Below are positions 5,703-8,176 of a DNA stretch of 8,176 nucleotides, in pieces. Position numbers and translations under genes: made by a program. Positions within the stretch are counted from its first letter, which is position 1. Each line of letters opens with the position of its first letter. The DNA comes from Polyangiaceae bacterium. GTDB taxonomy: Bacteria; Myxococcota; Polyangia; Polyangiales; Polyangiaceae. Below the pieces are notes generated by a model. That model searched no databases, had not been told where the DNA came from, and saw only the letters and a list, made by a program, of their open reading frames with translations. Where the stretch lies: NCBI GenBank assembly GCA_025936205.1, contig JAICTU010000422.1:1-8176 (forward strand), written 5' to 3'.

Positions 5703-6662
5703 TCAGAAGCTGCCGCTGACGGCCGTTCCGGCGCCATCCGACAGAATCCAGGTCTGCACTTGCAGGCGCCGCGCCGGCTCGGGGGGTGCGTCGCTCGGCT
5801 CTGGCTGCGCGATCTCGTTCGCTACATACAAGCTCGCGCCTGTCATCAGGCTCACGCCACCGAGTACGGAGCTCCCCAGGCCTGCGTACGCCACCCCGCG
5901 CGAACCGCCGCTGGCGGCCAGAAGCACAAACCCAGCTCCCCCGGCGATGCCTCCGCCGATCACCAGGCGCTTCGCCCAGCGCTCCACCGCACTCGGCTTC
6001 GGGCGAAAGCTGGACACGCTTTGATTTTGTTTGGGTTGGCGCGGTACGGCCTCGCTCGGCGCTACAGCCCGGTCGGGCGACGCCTGTGCCGGCGGCAGCT
6101 CGGTCGGGATCGACAAGCCGATGCTGCGGTGTTCGCCCTGAGCGATGCGCCAGTGGCCGACCTGACGCACTTCCCCACCGACCTCGATGCTGAGGGCATG
6201 GGTGCCGGGCTGGACGGGAAACGCCACCCCCACGCGCGAAGGCGGGATCGCTTCGCCGTCGAGGCGGAGACTCACCGACGCGGACAGCGCCGCGCTGGTC
6301 ACAATCTGGAGCCAGCCGAGGCGCTGTTCCAGCTCCCGTCGCTCCACGGCTCCCGCCGCCTGGGCGGCGCGACAACGGGGGGAAGAGCTCTCCATCAGCT
6401 CGTCATAGCTATCGAGCGCCGCCACCCATTGACCCGTGTGGAACTGGGCGCGGGCCAGGCACAACCAATCTTCTGGGCGGCGCTGCTGGCGGTCGACCTC
6501 ACGCAGCAGCTGCGCTGCTGCGCTCCAGCGCCCGAGCCGGCAGGCACCGGCGGCCTGGGTCACCGAGCGCGCCGTTTCGGCACGGGCGCTCGACGCATGA
6601 GCCAGCAGCACCGCTGCACTCGCTGCGAAGCCGGCGCGAACCAGGATCGATCGATGAGGCAT
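5703..6662 (-). CDS. Exported TPR-like/PEGA-like protein with two C-terminal membrane helices
   Basis: A 319-residue protein of unknown function. Residues 1-28 are a good signal peptide (Arg4, Arg9, hydrophobic core, SARA before Glu29). Residues ~30-115 are helical with a TPR-like look (GRWSAAAQLLREV, AQFHTGQWVAALDSYDEL) and hold three cysteines (41, 68, 97). Residues ~128-185 resemble a PEGA beta domain (VSLRLDGEAI ... VQPGTHALSIEV). Residues 186-225 are a Pro/Gln/Ser-rich linker. Two Gly/Ala-rich hydrophobic segments at ~233-250 and ~256-281 are probable membrane helices, followed by a short polar tail. The family look is of Myxococcota envelope proteins, but no specific role can be assigned. 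ATG 6662 has GGAG eight bases upstream. The gene follows the flippase by 80 bp on the same strand and ends 13 bp from the convergent ABC gene stop, leaving no room for separate terminators. Confidence 0.8.
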   Translation of the reverse strand: MPHRSILVRAGFAASAAVLLAHASSARAETARSVTQAAGACRLGRWSAAAQLLREVDRQQRRPEDWLCLARAQFHTGQWVAALDSYDELMESSSPRCRAAQAAGAVERRELEQRLGWLQIVTSAALSASVSLRLDGEAIPPSRVGVAFPVQPGTHALSIEVGGEVRQVGHWRIAQGEHRSIGLSIPTELPPAQASPDRAVAPSEAVPRQPKQNQSVSSFRPKPSAVERWAKRLVIGGGIAGGAGFVLLAASGGSRGVAYAGLGSSVLGGVSLMTGASLYVANEIAQPEPSDAPPEPARRLQVQTWILSDGAGTAVSGSF

Positions 6663-6702
6663 GCGGCGTGCTCCGGGTCAGAGGGCGGCGGCTCGAGTCG
6701 CT

Positions 6703-6731
6703 AGCGTAATCTGCAGGAGGCGATCGGGCAA
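6703..6731 (-). promoter_or_regulatory. Weak candidate promoter upstream of the TPR/PEGA-like gene
   Basis: On the minus strand TTGCCC (complement of 6726-6731) and TACGCT (complement of 6703-6708) are separated by 17 bp in the 80-bp gap between the flippase stop and the downstream start codon. Both hexamers are partial sigma-70 matches, and chance occurrence is plausible. If real, the downstream gene has its own promoter in addition to any read-through from the flippase gene. No terminator hairpin with a T-run is seen in the gap. Confidence 0.2.
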
Positions 6732-6742
6732 TCACCACCCGT

Positions 6743-8176
6743 TCAACCGGTCGCGCGCCTGCGAGCGACGATTCCGTGGAACGCGCGCCAGTCGGCGCCC
6801 CCGAGCTCGCGCAGCAAGATCAGAGCGAGCAGGTACGAGCCCCCCACCAGGAGCGAGAACGCGGGCGTGAGCAGCGGCCTCGCCACGGGCAAGAGCCGGG
6901 CGACGCCCACGGCGCAGGCCAGCGCCGCCAGCACGCGGAGCACGCTGGCAGCGTCGACCACCGCGCCCGCCACCTTGCGCACCAGGAACGCCGCCACCAG
7001 CGTCGCTGCCAGCAGGGCCACCGAGGTCGCTAGCGCCGTATGCCAGAGCAGCTCTGGACCGAACGGCAACCCGCGCACCTGGCCCAAACACAACCCGACC
7101 ACGAGCAGACAGGCGAGGCCGGTCACGAGCAGGCTCAGCCGCTGCTGCGCCAGGCTGTTCAGCACCGCGGTGAGCACCCCCAGCAAGGCCAGATTGCCGA
7201 GCCCGAGCGCCAGCACCTGCATCGGCGCGGCTGCCAGCGTGGCCACTTCGGCGCCGAACACGAGCCGCAGCAGCGGGCTCGACAGACCGCACGTCACGCT
7301 CACGATCAGGCCCGCCGTGATCAGCGCCAGGCGCACGCCCTGCCGCACGTAGCGCGCGAGCGCGACGGCGTCCGCATCGCGATGCGCGCGCGCCAGCATC
7401 GGAAACAAGACGATGCTGACCGAAATCACCAGCTGATAGGGCAAGAAGCAGAAGAGCTGCGTCGCCCGGTACGCGCCGACGAGCGGATCGGCGGCGGTGG
7501 GGTCCAGCCCGGCACGCAGCGCGGCATCCGCGCTGAAGCGCCGGAGCAACAACTGATCGGCCTGGAACAGCAGATTCAGCAGCACCTGCCCCGCCAGGAT
7601 CGGGCCGATGTAACGCAGATAGCCGTGGCGCAGATCGCTGGAGCCGCGCCCCTGCTTCTGCACGGCGCCCCCTGCCCCGAGCCCCACCTTGCGCTCCGCG
7701 ACCAGCAGCACGAGCAGCGAGCTCCCGGCGAAGCCGAGAGCGGCGCCTTCGACACCGCCCAGCTCGGACGTGCCCCAGCGCTCGAACACCAGCGCTCCTC
7801 CGATCAGCCCCAGCGTGCGCAGCGTGGCCGCCAGCGCGTCCAGCCCCGCTTGCGACACGAAGCGCGTCTGACCGTTCAGCGCGCCCACCAGCGGCGCGTA
7901 CAGGCCGTAGATCACCAGCACGAGGCTCAGCACGCGCAGCGCCGTCACGATGTGACCGGCGCCGGTCCAGACGCCGAGGCTGGGGGCCAGCGCCAGAAAG
8001 CCTGCGCCCAGCAGCAGGGCGAGCGCGACGTGCACCTTCAACGTGCGCCGCAGCGCGTGCCCGCGCGAGCCCTGTGGCGCGGTGGCCACCGCATGGCTCA
8101 CCCCCAGGATGGAGGCGGCCACGATCGGATTGTAGACGATGCTCGCTGCTGCCAGCGAGCTCGACAGCGCGCCATA
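6743..8176 (-). CDS. Oligosaccharide/lipid flippase (Wzx/MATE/MurJ superfamily), N-terminus outside the window
   Basis: The frame is open from the TGA at 6743-6745 to the right edge, giving 477 visible residues. The GTG at 8122 is internal: the 18 codons before it (YGALSSSLAAASIVYNPI) continue the same membrane segment, so the true start lies beyond the window. About twelve hydrophobic segments are visible, including ~48-68, 76-98, 115-132, 140-160, 238-260, 281-300, 312-340, 376-398, 410-428 and 434-456. The loop YGLYAPLVGALNGQTRFVSQAGLD (visible residues ~90-113) and the tail RELGGADWRAFHGIVARRR fit polysaccharide-biosynthesis flippases, which move undecaprenyl-linked sugars across the inner membrane. 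Charged residues inside the membrane region (FQADQLLLRRFSAD, ~204-217) are typical of this superfamily. MurJ and Wzx cannot be told apart here. No glycosyltransferase is visible downstream; a polysaccharide cluster, if any, would be to the right. Confidence 0.85.
   Translation of the reverse strand, partial: YGALSSSLAAASIVYNPIVAASILGVSHAVATAPQGSRGHALRRTLKVHVALALLLGAGFLALAPSLGVWTGAGHIVTALRVLSLVLVIYGLYAPLVGALNGQTRFVSQAGLDALAATLRTLGLIGGALVFERWGTSELGGVEGAALGFAGSSLLVLLVAERKVGLGAGGAVQKQGRGSSDLRHGYLRYIGPILAGQVLLNLLFQADQLLLRRFSADAALRAGLDPTAADPLVGAYRATQLFCFLPYQLVISVSIVLFPMLARAHRDADAVALARYVRQGVRLALITAGLIVSVTCGLSSPLLRLVFGAEVATLAAAPMQVLALGLGNLALLGVLTAVLNSLAQQRLSLLVTGLACLLVVGLCLGQVRGLPFGPELLWHTALATSVALLAATLVAAFLVRKVAGAVVDAASVLRVLAALACAVGVARLLPVARPLLTPAFSLLVGGSYLLALILLRELGGADWRAFHGIVARRRATG

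Noticed and set aside
4454..5737. 427-codon minus-strand frame across the ABC ATPase
   Set aside because: It overlaps the start of the OmpA-like gene and the whole ABC gene, and its translation shows no family motif. The plus-strand Walker and signature motifs settle the coding strand.
8120..8122. GTG as the start of the flippase
   Set aside because: The frame stays open upstream to the window edge and encodes a continuing hydrophobic segment, so this is an internal valine.

Overview
The window is GC-rich throughout, with codon third positions dominated by G/C, and gene density is high. The gene content is a large outer-membrane barrel/OmpA fusion with carboxypeptidase-regulatory-like domains, a TPR/PEGA-like envelope protein with two late membrane helices, a short repeat-bearing lipoprotein, and an ABC ATPase without an adjacent permease. 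Together these fit a Gram-negative of the Myxococcota (formerly Deltaproteobacteria) type. This placement is inferred from style and domain content; there is no rRNA or other marker gene.

Layout from left to right. (1) Bases 1-207, minus strand: the start of a small lipoprotein whose C-terminal part becomes an exact 15-bp tandem repeat (seven copies, SPAAN in protein) that runs off the left edge. (2) 334-1104 minus and 1201-2094 plus: a divergent pair of a short-chain dehydrogenase/reductase (SDR) and a LysR-family regulator. They share a 96-bp intergenic region holding a perfect 13-bp inverted repeat with a 3-bp centre. (3) 2194-4677 minus: an 827-residue envelope protein with signal peptide, beta-barrel region, two carboxypeptidase-regulatory-like domains and a C-terminal OmpA domain. 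It converges on the LysR gene, and a GC-rich hairpin lies between them. (4) 4757-5689 plus: a stand-alone ABC ATPase diverging from the envelope protein. (5) 5703-6662 minus: an exported TPR/PEGA-like protein, convergent with the ABC gene. (6) 6743-8176 minus: an oligosaccharide/lipid flippase (Wzx/MATE-like) whose N-terminus lies beyond the right edge.

Functionally there is one recognisable regulatory module: the LysR protein probably controls the SDR and itself through the palindrome. The rest is a set of cell-envelope genes (lipoprotein, OmpA-type anchor, ABC ATPase, periplasmic/membrane protein, flippase) with no evident single pathway. Nothing resembles a defence system, mobile element, CRISPR array, RNA gene or biosynthetic cluster. 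The most notable items are the lipoprotein with the exact repeat, the palindromic operator, and the displaced key aspartate in the OmpA domain.
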